This document shows, piece after piece, positions 56,465-64,000 of a DNA stretch of 64,000 nt. The notes below the pieces were generated by a model that made no database searches, was not told the origin of the DNA, and was given only the letters and a program-made list of their open reading frames with translations. Source of the DNA: Oscillospiraceae bacterium (lineage in GTDB: Bacteria > Bacillota > Clostridia > Oscillospirales > Ruminococcaceae); assembly GCA_016288755.1 (NCBI GenBank), contig JAEELE010000117.1, positions 1-64,000 on the forward strand, read 5' to 3'. Positions within the stretch are counted from its first letter, which is position 1; the number at the start of each line of letters is the position of its first letter. A program made the translations under genes and the position numbers.

Positions 56465-57961
56465 ATGCTCAAAAGTGTTTACAGCCGCATCTTCTATTTC
56501 TGCACGATCGTGCTGATGTTTGCGTGCGCGCTGACGGGACTGATTGTCGTGCTCTTTGCGAATCAGCGCGTGGAGCAGGAGGCGAATGAGAGCTTTGCCA
56601 GAACGGCACGGATTCTGCTGACGCGGATCCGTGCTGTTTCTGCAGGAACGGATACGTTGCAGATCGAAGCCGTGACCGCCGAGCTGGAGGAGTACACGCG
56701 CAATTACAATGTCGACTGCTATATCTTCGGCGAGGACGGCACGCTGACCGTGCGCTCGGATTACAACGACTTCGAGATCGTGCTCTCCGGTGCGCTGCGC
56801 GATGCCGCGAGCGTCGAGCCCTATTGCAGAATGGGCGGCGCGAGCGGAAATTTCACCGAGTCGACAGCGACCTATGTGGAGTATTTCCGCCTCACCGACG
56901 AAGGCGACGGCTATTATCTCATGCTGATCTTCCCGGTCGCGCGTGTCAGCGATTTTTCGTCGGCACTGCTGGCGGTGCTGGTCATCACGGTGCTGATCAC
57001 CGGTGCGGTCGGCGCGCTGCTGTTCTATTACAGCACATCGCGCCTGCTCAAGCCCGTGCTCGAGATCACGCGGGCAGCGGAGAGCTACGCCAAGGGCGAT
57101 TTTTCCGTGCGGCTTCAGCAGACCGGCGATTCCGAGCTCGATTACCTCGCGGCGACGATGAACCGCATGGCGGATTTCATCGACCGGAACGAGCGCAGCC
57201 GCCGCAGCTTTGTCTCGAATGTCTCGCACGAGCTCAAAACGCCGATGACGACGATCGGCGGCTTTGTCGACGGCATTCTCGACGGGACCATTCCGCCGGA
57301 GGATCAGCGGCACTATCTGAAAACAGTCTCCTCTGAGGTGCAGCGCCTGACGCGTCTTGTGCAGTCGATGCTCAATATCTCGAAATTTGAGGAGGGCTCG
57401 CTTTCGCCGAATTACGAGCGGATCGACCTCACGCATCTGCTCATCAGCACGCTGTTCCTCTTCGAGCGCAAGATCAACCTGAAAAACGTCAGCGTGCACG
57501 GGCTGGAGGAATGCCCCAAGACCTACGCGATGGCGGACAAGGACCTGATGCAGCAGGTCTTCTACAACCTGACGGAAAATGCGATCAAGTTCGTCAACGA
57601 GGGCGGCGCGCTGTATCTGGCGGTCGAATCGGACGATCAGGAGGCGCATGTGCATCTGCGCAACAGCGGCGAGGGGCTCTCCGAGGAGGAGATCCCGCGC
57701 ATCTTCGACAGATTCTACAAGACAGACACCTCGCGGGAGCGCGATACGACAGGCGTCGGGCTCGGGCTCTCGATCGTCAGCCGGATCATGGTGCTGCACA
57801 GCGGCTCCGTGACCGTCAAGAGCGTGAAGGGCGAATATACGGAGTTTATCGTCAGCCTGCCTCTGACGCAGCCGAAGAAGGAGCAGGCGTCTGAGCAGCC
57901 GCGGCGGGACCGGAGAAAAGGAGAGCGGAGAAAAGGGGATCGGAGGAAGAACCATGAGTGA
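56465..57961 (+). CDS. sensor histidine kinase
   Basis: A 498-residue kinase. Two transmembrane helices (about 10-32 and 163-187) enclose an approximately 130-residue extracytoplasmic sensor; HAMP follows (about 190-240), then HisKA with SNVSHELKTPM (phospho-His), and HATPase_c with N box NLTENAIKF, G1 and G2 boxes (VGLGLSIVSRI). The C-terminus is an unusual tail of repeated RRKGE/RRKGD units. The stop overlaps the htrA start by 8 bp, and the DNA of the basic tail provides the GGAGG used by htrA. Confidence 0.95.
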   Translation: MLKSVYSRIFYFCTIVLMFACALTGLIVVLFANQRVEQEANESFARTARILLTRIRAVSAGTDTLQIEAVTAELEEYTRNYNVDCYIFGEDGTLTVRSDYNDFEIVLSGALRDAASVEPYCRMGGASGNFTESTATYVEYFRLTDEGDGYYLMLIFPVARVSDFSSALLAVLVITVLITGAVGALLFYYSTSRLLKPVLEITRAAESYAKGDFSVRLQQTGDSELDYLAATMNRMADFIDRNERSRRSFVSNVSHELKTPMTTIGGFVDGILDGTIPPEDQRHYLKTVSSEVQRLTRLVQSMLNISKFEEGSLSPNYERIDLTHLLISTLFLFERKINLKNVSVHGLEECPKTYAMADKDLMQQVFYNLTENAIKFVNEGGALYLAVESDDQEAHVHLRNSGEGLSEEEIPRIFDRFYKTDTSRERDTTGVGLGLSIVSRIMVLHSGSVTVKSVKGEYTEFIVSLPLTQPKKEQASEQPRRDRRKGERRKGDRRKNHE

Positions 57962-59375
57962 TGAATTCGACAGCCGCATCGACGGTCTGCCGCCCGAAGA
58001 GACCGGCGGAACCGGTCTGCCGGCACCTGAGCAGGAGCAGCCGGAAATACCGGAAGCGGAGCCTGCGGCGCATCATCCGCAGGACACCGACGCCTTTTTG
58101 CAGGAGCTCTTCGACGGGATTCCGCGCAGCAGCGCAGCCGCAGAGGAGCCGGCATTTGCCGAGCCGGGCACGATGTTCTCCCATGCCGCCGTGCAGGAGG
58201 AGCCTGAGCAGCACATGGGCATTTTCATGAAGCTGCTGCTCTGGCTGCTGGTGCTCGCCGTGATCGGCTTCACCGGCTTCTGCATCTGGTGGGATGTGCG
58301 CAAGGGCGCATCGGGCGGCGGGTTCTATCCCGCCGGGGATGTCATAAATGTGAAGATCGTGCAGCAGGGCAAGCCGCAGGAGGATTCCCCGCTGCGTGAC
58401 AGTACCGGCAGATTCACGGTCGAGGGCATCGCCGAGACGGTCATGCCGAGCATCGTCGAGATCTATACATATTCAAGCGGCCGCATGAGCGGATCGGGCT
58501 CGGGCATCATCCTGACGCAGGACGGTCTGATCGCGACGAATGCCCATGTCATCAGCGGCGGCGACAGCTTCTCGGTGCGCCTCTACGGCGACGGGCAGCA
58601 GCGCTACACCGGCACGGTCATCGGGCACGACACCAAGACCGATCTCGCTGTGCTGAAAATTCCGGCGAGCGGTCTGACCCCCGCGGTGCTGGGCAAATCC
58701 GATGAGGTGAAGCTCGGGGAGGCGGTCTGTGCGCTGGGCAACCCCGCAGGGCTCAACAGCTCGATCACGACCGGTATTATCTCCGGCATCAAACGCAAGG
58801 TGCGCGCCGATTCCACCAACTTCGAGATGGAGTGCTTCCAGACCGATGCGGCGATCTCACCCGGCAATTCCGGCGGCGCGCTGGTCAATATGTTCGGGCA
58901 GGTCATCGGCATCACCTCCTCGAAATACAGCTCGCGGTCGGTCTTTGACAGCGGCGCCTACGAGGGGCTTGGCTTCGCGATCACGATCAACGAGGCACTG
59001 CCCATTCTCAAGGAGCTCATGGAGCAGGGCTATGTCAGCGGCAGAGTGCGCATCGGCATCCGGTTTCTGGAGAATACCGTCGCGTGGCAGCAGACCGAGA
59101 CCGCACTGCCGCAGGAGCTCAACGGTACCGGCATCCTGATCGCCGCGATCGACGAGGACTCCGACCTGATGAATACCGAGCTGAAGGTCGATGACTGGAT
59201 CCTCACGATGAACGGCAAGGCGGTCAGCGACTATGATTCGATCAACGCGGCGATCGAGGGCGCAAAGGCGGGCGATACCGTGCACTGCCGCTGCGGGCGC
59301 GTGCGGGAGGACGGCACGCTGCAGACCTTCGAGATCGACTTCCGCCTGCTCGAGGACCACTCCGGTGATTACTAA
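57954..59375 (+). CDS. HtrA/DegP-like membrane-anchored serine protease
   Basis: A 473-residue protein: an acidic Pro/Glu-rich cytoplasmic N-terminus (1-88), one transmembrane helix (about 92-112), and a trypsin-like domain with catalytic His in ATNAHVI, Asp in KTDLAVLKI and Ser in GNSGGALVN. A C-terminal PDZ domain (about 365-465; DLMNTELKVDDWILTMNGKAVSDYDSI) follows. Such proteases handle misfolded proteins at the cell surface. Being last in the response regulator-kinase operon, it is the likely effector of the envelope-stress circuit. Confidence 0.93.
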   Translation: MSDEFDSRIDGLPPEETGGTGLPAPEQEQPEIPEAEPAAHHPQDTDAFLQELFDGIPRSSAAAEEPAFAEPGTMFSHAAVQEEPEQHMGIFMKLLLWLLVLAVIGFTGFCIWWDVRKGASGGGFYPAGDVINVKIVQQGKPQEDSPLRDSTGRFTVEGIAETVMPSIVEIYTYSSGRMSGSGSGIILTQDGLIATNAHVISGGDSFSVRLYGDGQQRYTGTVIGHDTKTDLAVLKIPASGLTPAVLGKSDEVKLGEAVCALGNPAGLNSSITTGIISGIKRKVRADSTNFEMECFQTDAAISPGNSGGALVNMFGQVIGITSSKYSSRSVFDSGAYEGLGFAITINEALPILKELMEQGYVSGRVRIGIRFLENTVAWQQTETALPQELNGTGILIAAIDEDSDLMNTELKVDDWILTMNGKAVSDYDSINAAIEGAKAGDTVHCRCGRVREDGTLQTFEIDFRLLEDHSGDY

Positions 59376-59417
59376 TTTGTGCAAAATCACAAAATTTGCG
59401 AAAAACCGATTCACCGC

Positions 59418-59446
59418 TTGACAAAAACGGGCGAATCTGGTAAAAT
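59418..59446 (+). promoter_or_regulatory. sigma-A promoter of rpsF-ssb-rpsR
   Basis: TTGACA (59418-59423) and TAAAAT (59441-59446), 17-bp spacer; about 85 bp of leader follow before rpsF. Confidence 0.85.
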
Positions 59447-59449
59447 AGA

Positions 59450-59520
59450 TGATGCGGCTCTGTCCGCCGGCATCAAGCCGAATATCCTTGTCCGCCGCAT
59501 GAGACGGCGGGCTTTATCCA
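59450..59520 (+). promoter_or_regulatory. structured 5' leader of rpsF, possible S6:S18 autoregulatory site
   Basis: Two hairpins: GATGCGGC-TCTGTCC-GCCGGCATC, and GTCCGCCGC-ATGAGA-CGGCGGGC. Their location in the leader of rpsF-ssb-rpsR and the TGTCCGCC/TGTCCGCC repeats fit the known feedback site where the S6:S18 complex binds its own mRNA. I matched position and general form, not a full consensus. Confidence 0.45.
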
Positions 59521-59537
59521 GAAGGAGGTGTATCAAC

Positions 59538-59852
59538 ATGGCAAAGCTGTCTGCGAGCTATGAGCTCTTGATCGTTCTCAGCCTTTCCAAGGGCGAGGAG
59601 GCTGTTCAGGCAACCTGGGAGAAGTTCAGAAAGCTCATCGAAGAGCGTGCGGAGCTTGGCGAGGTTGACGAGTGGGGGAAGCGCAAGCTGGCGTATCCGA
59701 TCCACTACGGGACCGCCAACTACGAGACCGAGGGCTACTACATTGTCGTCGGCTTCAAGTCCGCGCCGGATTTCCCGAAGGAGCTCGACCGTATCCTGCA
59801 GATCACGGACGGTGTCCTGCGCTCCATGATTACTCTGAAGGAAGAGGAGTAA
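59538..59852 (+). CDS. rpsF: 30S ribosomal protein S6
   Basis: A 104-residue protein of normal S6 length: YELLIVLSLSKGEEAVQATWEKF, then EVDEWGKRKLAYPIHYGTANYETEGYYIVVGF, and a final LDRILQITDGVLRSMI. It binds S18 at the 30S platform. AGAAGGAGGTG precedes ATG 59538; the open frame continues upstream without support. First gene of rpsF-ssb-rpsR. Confidence 0.97.
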   Translation: MAKLSASYELLIVLSLSKGEEAVQATWEKFRKLIEERAELGEVDEWGKRKLAYPIHYGTANYETEGYYIVVGFKSAPDFPKELDRILQITDGVLRSMITLKEEE

Positions 59853-59880
59853 TCCAAATACCCGATAGGAGGTTCGGTTT

Positions 59881-60432
59881 ATGCTGAACAAGGTTATTTT
59901 GATGGGACGTCTTGTCGCTGACCCTGAGTTCCGGCAGACGACCTCCGGCGTGCCTGTTTGCCGCTTTACGGTTGCGATCGATCGTCCGGTGCGCAAGGAT
60001 CAGGAACGCCAGACCGATTTCATTGATGTGACCGCATGGAGAACAAACGCAGAGTTTGTGTCCCGGTATTTCACAAAGGGGAAAATGATTATTGTCGAAG
60101 GCAGCCTGCATAAGGATGCGTATACGGCGAATGACGGTTCCAAGCGTTACTCGACCTATGTGCAGGCGGAACGCTGTTCCTTTGGTGAGACAAAGGCTGC
60201 TTCACAGGGCGGCGGCGAATATTCGCAGCGTCAGCAGTCCGACGGCGGATGGGGCACGCCTCCTCCGCAGCAGCAGGGCTGGGGCGGTCAGCAGCAGGGC
60301 GGCTATGCACAGCAGAGTGCACCGCAGCGCCCGGCAGCACCGGCACCCGCAGCACCGCCGCAGGACTCCATGAATATCGGTGACCTCAGCGACTTTGAAG
60401 AGATTCTCAGCGACGGGGAAGTACCGTTCTGA
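59881..60432 (+). CDS. ssb: single-stranded DNA-binding protein
   Basis: A 183-residue SSB. The OB fold (about 1-108) starts MLNKVILMGRLVADPEFR and has TDFIDVTAWRTNAEFVSRYFTKGKMIIVEGSL. A Gly/Gln/Pro-rich disordered linker follows, and the acidic C-terminal tip DFEEILSDGEVPF is the partner-binding motif (canonical DDDIPF). It protects ssDNA and recruits RecO, PriA and others. AGGAGG precedes the start, 28 bp after rpsF. Confidence 0.97.
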   Translation: MLNKVILMGRLVADPEFRQTTSGVPVCRFTVAIDRPVRKDQERQTDFIDVTAWRTNAEFVSRYFTKGKMIIVEGSLHKDAYTANDGSKRYSTYVQAERCSFGETKAASQGGGEYSQRQQSDGGWGTPPPQQQGWGGQQQGGYAQQSAPQRPAAPAPAAPPQDSMNIGDLSDFEEILSDGEVPF

Positions 60433-60470
60433 GCACAATGCAATTTTCCTGAAAAGGAGGGAAATCCGTC

Positions 60471-60719
60471 ATGCCTATGGATCATGAGAGACCGCAGCGC
60501 GGCGGCAAGAGACCGCGCAGAAAGGTTTGCATGTTCTGCGTCGATAAGATCAAGACCATCGACTACAAGGACCTGAACCGCATCAAGAAGTGCACCACCG
60601 AGCGCGCAAAGATTCTGCCGCGCCGTGTGACCGGCACCTGTGCTTTCCATCAGCGCGCCCTGACCACTGCGATCAAGCGTGCAAGATACGTGGCACTCCT
60701 GCCCTACAGTGCAGACTGA
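60471..60719 (+). CDS. rpsR: 30S ribosomal protein S18
   Basis: An 82-residue protein of normal S18 length: [40 protein letters not shown], then [20 protein letters not shown]. It retains Cys residues in CMFC, so it is of the zinc-binding (C+) paralogue type. AAAGGAGG precedes the start. Last gene of the operon; terminator follows. Confidence 0.97.
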   Translation: MPMDHERPQRGGKRPRRKVCMFCVDKIKTIDYKDLNRIKKCTTERAKILPRRVTGTCAFHQRALTTAIKRARYVALLPYSAD

Positions 60720-60730
60720 TCAGATACAAA

Positions 60731-60767
60731 CCGGCAGCTCCGAGCGGGCTGCCGGCTGCTTTTTTGC
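60731..60767 (+). terminator. rho-independent terminator of rpsF-ssb-rpsR
   Basis: CCGGCAGC / GCTGCCGG stem, then CTGCTTTTTT; 12 bp after rpsR. Confidence 0.88.
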
Positions 60768-60796
60768 AGTGCTTTGCAGAAAATTTGCGCGGATGC

Positions 60797-60825
60797 TTGA
60801 CAAATTCTCCGGAATGTGGTATAAT
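60797..60825 (+). promoter_or_regulatory. sigma-A promoter of tRNA-Val
   Basis: TTGACA (60797-60802) and TATAAT (60820-60825), 17-bp spacer, 18 bp before the tRNA. Confidence 0.85.
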
Positions 60826-60842
60826 AATCAGGTAATCACTTC

Positions 60843-60916
<74 letters not shown>

Positions 60917-60923
60917 TTTTCGT

Positions 60924-60970
60924 GAAATGTCCTAAATGCGTGTTTTTCGCGTATTTAGGGCATTTTTCTT
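60924..60970 (+). terminator. rho-independent terminator of tRNA-Val
   Basis: TGTCCTAAATGCGTG / CGCGTATTTAGGGCA stem with TTTTT loop, then TTTTTCTTTTC. Confidence 0.8.
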
Positions 60971-61491
60971 TTCTCCGGGCAGAAACGATTTTCCGAAAAA
61001 AGCAGCCATTTTGCGCATTTTGAAGCCCGTTTTCCGGGCGAGTTCCCACGCGAGTTCCCACGCCGACTCACGCAGGTAAAAGACGCGATTTTCAAACCTA
61101 GTTCCCACGAAATTTCACATACCGGCCCTCAACCGTATTTGAAATCGCGTAAATACGTTGCTTTTCGCGCACTCACGCATCGTGGGATGAGTTCCCACGA
61201 AATCTGGACATTCTTGCTGCAAGATGCTCCCTAAACGACGAATCGGTTTGATGCTCCGTTGGTCTTGGAGCGGCTGATCGTTTGGGCACCATGCGCAAAG
61301 GAAATCGCAGACAGTGAATACAAGGAATGGAACGAAAAAAGCTGACAAAAGGCGGCGTGGTTGAAACCAGACCCAAACGGGCGAAAAAGAAACCGTGATT
61401 CCGCATACGGTCATCCGATTCGATGATTCGCAAAACGGGACCCCGACATATTTAGCAAGATTCGGACACCGCAAAAACTACGATAAATTCA
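60971..61491 (-). pseudogene. noncoding debris, possible integrase 3' remnant beside tRNA-Val
   Basis: No intact gene over about 640 bp (to 61616). The minus strand contains several GTGGGAACT copies (near 61030, 61042, 61100, 61190) that translate as VGT. The pieces DFVGTHP, NFVGTRFEN and VGTRVGTRPEN resemble degraded, repeated ends of tyrosine-recombinase C-termini (general recollection). The last runs toward the tRNA 3' half, as integrase genes beside tRNA attachment sites often do. No catalytic R..H-R..Y motif survives, so this is tentative. Confidence 0.3.
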
Positions 61492-61515
61492 AAGAGAGCC
61501 CCGCGGGGCTCTCTT
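61492..61515. terminator. 24-bp perfect palindrome, probable bidirectional terminator
   Basis: AAGAGAGCCCC-GC-GGGGCTCTCTT, perfectly self-complementary; about 100 bp after the stop of the minus-strand ATPase gene. Confidence 0.6.
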
Positions 61516-61616
61516 GTTATGTTAAATATATTGGATAATGGGCGCGGGTGACAATGACCACAGAATGTGCGGTCATGAGCAATCAGTGAATAACGGGATA
61601 ACGAGAGTCTGACTGT

Positions 61617-63203
61617 TTAGAGCGTCGCTTCGTATAGCGTCTTCCCGCCGATCTGTATTTCTTTGACGCCCTGTTCTTTCTTCTGGTTGAAGTTGAAGCT
61701 GAGCATATACCCGGTTTGTAGATTGAAGTAGTCAAGGTAATCGCAGATCTGCTTCTCGCCCTGTGCATTGTAGCGAGCACCGTGCCAGATCTTCAACTCA
61801 AGAATGAAGCGTTCGCCGAGATAATCGACGACAACATCCATGCGCGTCTGATCTCTGGTCTGCGGTTCGATGCAGTAATTTCCGGTTCCGTTGATGATCG
61901 GTTTCAGATACAGCAGGAACAGTTCTCTGCCGTCCTTCTCCTTGAAACGATCGGTCAGCGGTCCATAGATCTGCGTGAAGGTTTCGATAAAGCCGTTCAG
62001 AACTGCGACCATGTCCAGCTTCCCGTTCACAATGAATCTGCTCTTGTTCAGAGAGCCGTTGTTATAGAACACATTGTTCGCAAGCTCCTCATCTGACAGA
62101 AAGAGATTGTACAGCATCGTCTCAAAAATACTGTTTGAGATACGCACCGTGTTGTGATCGTTCCGGATCAGACCGTACATTTCCATTTGTACGATTGCAT
62201 CCTGCTGGACCGTATAAGTGAGCTTTGTGCCTTCCATCAGAATGCTGCGAAGCGCTGCTTTCAATCGAGGGTAGTTATTCAGATTTTTTGTCAGCGTTTG
62301 GAACAGCGTGTTCGGTTCTGACAACAGAATTCTGATTGCAGCATTAATGCCTTCTCTTGACCATGCCTCGGACGGCTTCATGCTTTGACTGACCTGCTCA
62401 TCGATCAGCTGACAGATGCGGCTGACCAGAAACGGATACCCGCTCGTTTGCTTTCGGATCATCGATGCGACTGCAGCCGTGTCCATGCCGGTCTGATGAT
62501 CGGCTTCGTATTCGTCAAGCATTCCTTTGATACCGGATTCCGGCAGGCTCATGTCAACATTGAAGTCAGCCGCGATGTTCCACGGGCTGTTCTCCTTGCC
62601 TTCGTCGTCCGGTCTGATTTTGCTTTTGAGATGCTTCACATCCGTCACGCCCGCGAGAATGACCGAATGGAAAGCCGGTGTCCCCTTTGCATCTCTGCTG
62701 ATATAGTTGTCGCGCAGCTGAGCAAGGAAATCCAGAAAGACCTGATTGTTTGTTGCGGAATCTACTTCGTCGATCATCAGAACGATCTTCTTTTCGGATT
62801 CATAGCACCAATCCATCAGCGTATCGAACAGCTCATCAAGAGCTGCCTGTTCTGTTGTGCGCGACAGGATTTCTGTGATCTGATTTTTTATTGTATCCGG
62901 CAGAACCAAACCCGTGCGCATCTCGCGCTGGAGCTTGCGGCAGAATGCTTTGACAAATGCCTGCTCGCTCGAAAAATTGGAATCTGAAATGCCCTCGAAG
63001 CTCAGGCTGACTACGGTATAGTCCTGCTGCAAGGCATAGTAGAGTGCGGTCAGCGTGGTCGTCTTTCCGTACTGCCGCGCACGGTTGATCGTGAAATATT
63101 TGCCGTCATCTACGAGCTTTCTGATTTCTTTCACTCTTTCCGTGAGGTCTACCATATAATGCTTCGCAGGCACACACACGGCAGTTGTGTTAAACACCTT
63201 CAT
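61617..63203 (-). CDS. AAA-like ATPase with C-terminal PD-(D/E)XK nuclease-like domain
   Basis: A 528-residue soluble protein. The N-terminal P-loop (RARQYGKTTTL, about 41-51; the first Walker glycine is replaced, as usual in this family), Walker B VLMIDEVDSAT (about 140-150), a sensor-like SVILAGVTDVK strand and a winged-helix region (about 260-370) form an AAA/STAND-like module. The C-terminus (about 430-520) has TRMDVVVDYLGERFILELKIWHG, the D...E.K core of a PD-(D/E)XK domain. Such proteins are common, often multicopy, in gut Firmicutes and Bacteroidetes; function unproven. Composition is AT-richer than the genes before the tRNA. AAAGGAGC precedes the start; promoter at 63245-63273. Confidence 0.85.
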   Translation of the reverse strand: MKVFNTTAVCVPAKHYMVDLTERVKEIRKLVDDGKYFTINRARQYGKTTTLTALYYALQQDYTVVSLSFEGISDSNFSSEQAFVKAFCRKLQREMRTGLVLPDTIKNQITEILSRTTEQAALDELFDTLMDWCYESEKKIVLMIDEVDSATNNQVFLDFLAQLRDNYISRDAKGTPAFHSVILAGVTDVKHLKSKIRPDDEGKENSPWNIAADFNVDMSLPESGIKGMLDEYEADHQTGMDTAAVASMIRKQTSGYPFLVSRICQLIDEQVSQSMKPSEAWSREGINAAIRILLSEPNTLFQTLTKNLNNYPRLKAALRSILMEGTKLTYTVQQDAIVQMEMYGLIRNDHNTVRISNSIFETMLYNLFLSDEELANNVFYNNGSLNKSRFIVNGKLDMVAVLNGFIETFTQIYGPLTDRFKEKDGRELFLLYLKPIINGTGNYCIEPQTRDQTRMDVVVDYLGERFILELKIWHGARYNAQGEKQICDYLDYFNLQTGYMLSFNFNQKKEQGVKEIQIGGKTLYEATL

Positions 63204-63244
63204 GCACGATGCTCCTTTCGTCCGGATTCATTCGTATTGCTTCT

Positions 63245-63273
63245 ATTATAGCACAACTGCGTGCAGAATGCAA
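63245..63273 (-). promoter_or_regulatory. promoter of the AAA-ATPase/nuclease-like gene
   Basis: Minus strand TTGCAT (63273-63268) and TATAAT (63250-63245), 17-bp spacer, about 42 bp before the start. Confidence 0.7.
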
Positions 63274-63429
63274 GGGCTGTGATCTGAAGGAATCGGGATA
63301 GAAATGCCAACGTCCTTTCCGGGTGCATGAGCCGCTCCGTTTCCTGCCGGACAAATGCAGCAAAAGCGTTCATCTCATGGGGCCCGCTGGACAGATCAAG
63401 CGACATCCGACAAAGAAACTCATTCTTGC

Positions 63430-64000
63430 TTAATAGATGTCCCACCTGAATCCCTTGCACTTCGTCCCGTGCTTGATTGCGAAGGTGATTGCCTTTCTCG
63501 TGACACCGACAGATTTCGCTGCCGCCGTATAGTTCTCGAAGACCTCACCGGTATCCAGATTGATACACCGGACTCTTCCGGCACAGACAGGACAACCGCC
63601 CGGATTCACAGCACGCGTCCTTGAATAGATTCTTGCCTGCCAGCTATGACCCTCTGCACACTTCCACCAGACTTTCTCTTTTGAGCCTTTCGTGTAGCAC
63701 TCCGGTCCTTTGTCATTATAATCATAATCCCATTCTGACAGCAGTTCAGGGCATTGATCAGCAAGCGTTCCTCTTTTGGAGAGAATGTTGGCGTGCCTTG
63801 CTGCATCACTCTTTTCACGTCCGCATTTCGGACACCCTTGTCCCATTGTTGTCCTGCAATATATACTCATTGACCATTTATGTCCGCAGTTCTTGCAGAT
63901 CCACCAAACTTTTGCATGAGAGCCGGCTAGATACTGATCCGGTGATTTCTTATTCCTTGAATAGTCCCATTCTTCAAGAAGCACCGGAAAATGCTCAGCA
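63430..64000 (-). CDS. treble-clef zinc finger protein with NUMOD-like C-terminus (partial)
   Basis: The frame is open to the right edge, so the N-terminus lies outside. The visible 189 residues hold two repeats of a DUF4379-type treble-clef unit: FPVLLEEWDYSRNKKS then WWICKNCGHKW...GCPKCGREKS, and CPELLSEWDYDYNDKG then WWKCAEGHSW...GCPVCAGR. The C-terminus (RCINLDTGEVFENYTAAAKSVGV, then a helix and KGFRWDIY) resembles the NUMOD1 helix-turn-helix of homing endonuclease-associated proteins. It may bind DNA and is often found in phage or mobile contexts. A GTG at 63984 could act as an internal start, but the repeat clearly continues upstream of it. Confidence 0.75.
   Translation of the reverse strand, partial: AEHFPVLLEEWDYSRNKKSPDQYLAGSHAKVWWICKNCGHKWSMSIYCRTTMGQGCPKCGREKSDAARHANILSKRGTLADQCPELLSEWDYDYNDKGPECYTKGSKEKVWWKCAEGHSWQARIYSRTRAVNPGGCPVCAGRVRCINLDTGEVFENYTAAAKSVGVTRKAITFAIKHGTKCKGFRWDIY

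Overview
The window looks like chromosome of a GC-rich, Gram-positive, anaerobic, cellulosome-producing member of the Oscillospiraceae (Ruminococcus-like). Three things point there. Five secreted proteins carry type I dockerin modules, including an esterase of CE3-CBM-dockerin-CE1 layout. A sporulation protease (SpoIVB) is present. Housekeeping blocks have Firmicutes order (SRP RNA upstream of dnaX-ybaB-recR; rpsF-ssb-rpsR). Promoters are consensus TTGACA/TATAAT types with 16-18 bp spacers and most genes have strong AGGAGG ribosome binding sites. No species name is claimed.

Layout. 1-2500: remains of an inorganic pyrophosphatase/histidine phosphatase locus, then a YbjN-domain gene and two small unknown genes. 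2.7-10 kb: spoIVB, a 490-bp inverted-repeat element, HPr (ptsH), and a minus-strand operon of an M16C metalloprotease, an unknown gene, rimM and trmD. 10-16.5 kb: a dockerin protein, tRNA-Pro(CGG), the SRP RNA, a TPR membrane protein, dnaX, ybaB, recR and a HAD phosphatase. 16.7-19.8 kb: small metabolic genes and a dusB-type gene. 20-23.2 kb: an FHA / SEDS glycosyltransferase / class B PBP wall-synthesis operon. 23.4-27.4 kb: a CotH-like dockerin protein and cca. 27.6-31.8 kb: an ABC transporter with two permeases and a membrane-bound S41 peptidase. 32-46.3 kb: an accessory stretch of secreted proteins (heparinase-like lyase with dockerin, transglutaminase/Ig protein, subtilisin with dockerin, bimodular esterase with dockerin) and a membrane/propeller protein with a decayed GGDEF tail, separated by palindromic repeats. 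46.8-52 kb: minus-strand operon of a dus gene, a giant cytoplasmic BspA-type LRR protein and an Fe-S aldo/keto reductase. 52-60.7 kb: AI-2E-type transporter, membrane and zinc-ribbon proteins, a response regulator/kinase/HtrA operon, then rpsF-ssb-rpsR. 60.8-64 kb: tRNA-Val(CAC), integrase-like debris, and an AT-richer island with an AAA-ATPase/nuclease-like gene and a zinc-finger/NUMOD gene running off the end.

How it fits together. The dockerin proteins would dock on a scaffoldin encoded elsewhere to degrade plant (acetyl/feruloyl xylan) and possibly acidic polysaccharides, and to process or modify surface proteins. Around them are ordinary replication, translation and wall-synthesis genes. 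I did not find a complete, clearly new defence or biosynthetic system. The most unusual items are the structured intergenic elements (4010-4500; the tandem promoter repeat at 36488-36709; the dispersed hairpin modules), the in-frame propeller-to-GGDEF-tail fusion at 34385-36298, 11-bp-phased operator-like repeats before two operons, and the ABC/S41-peptidase operon.
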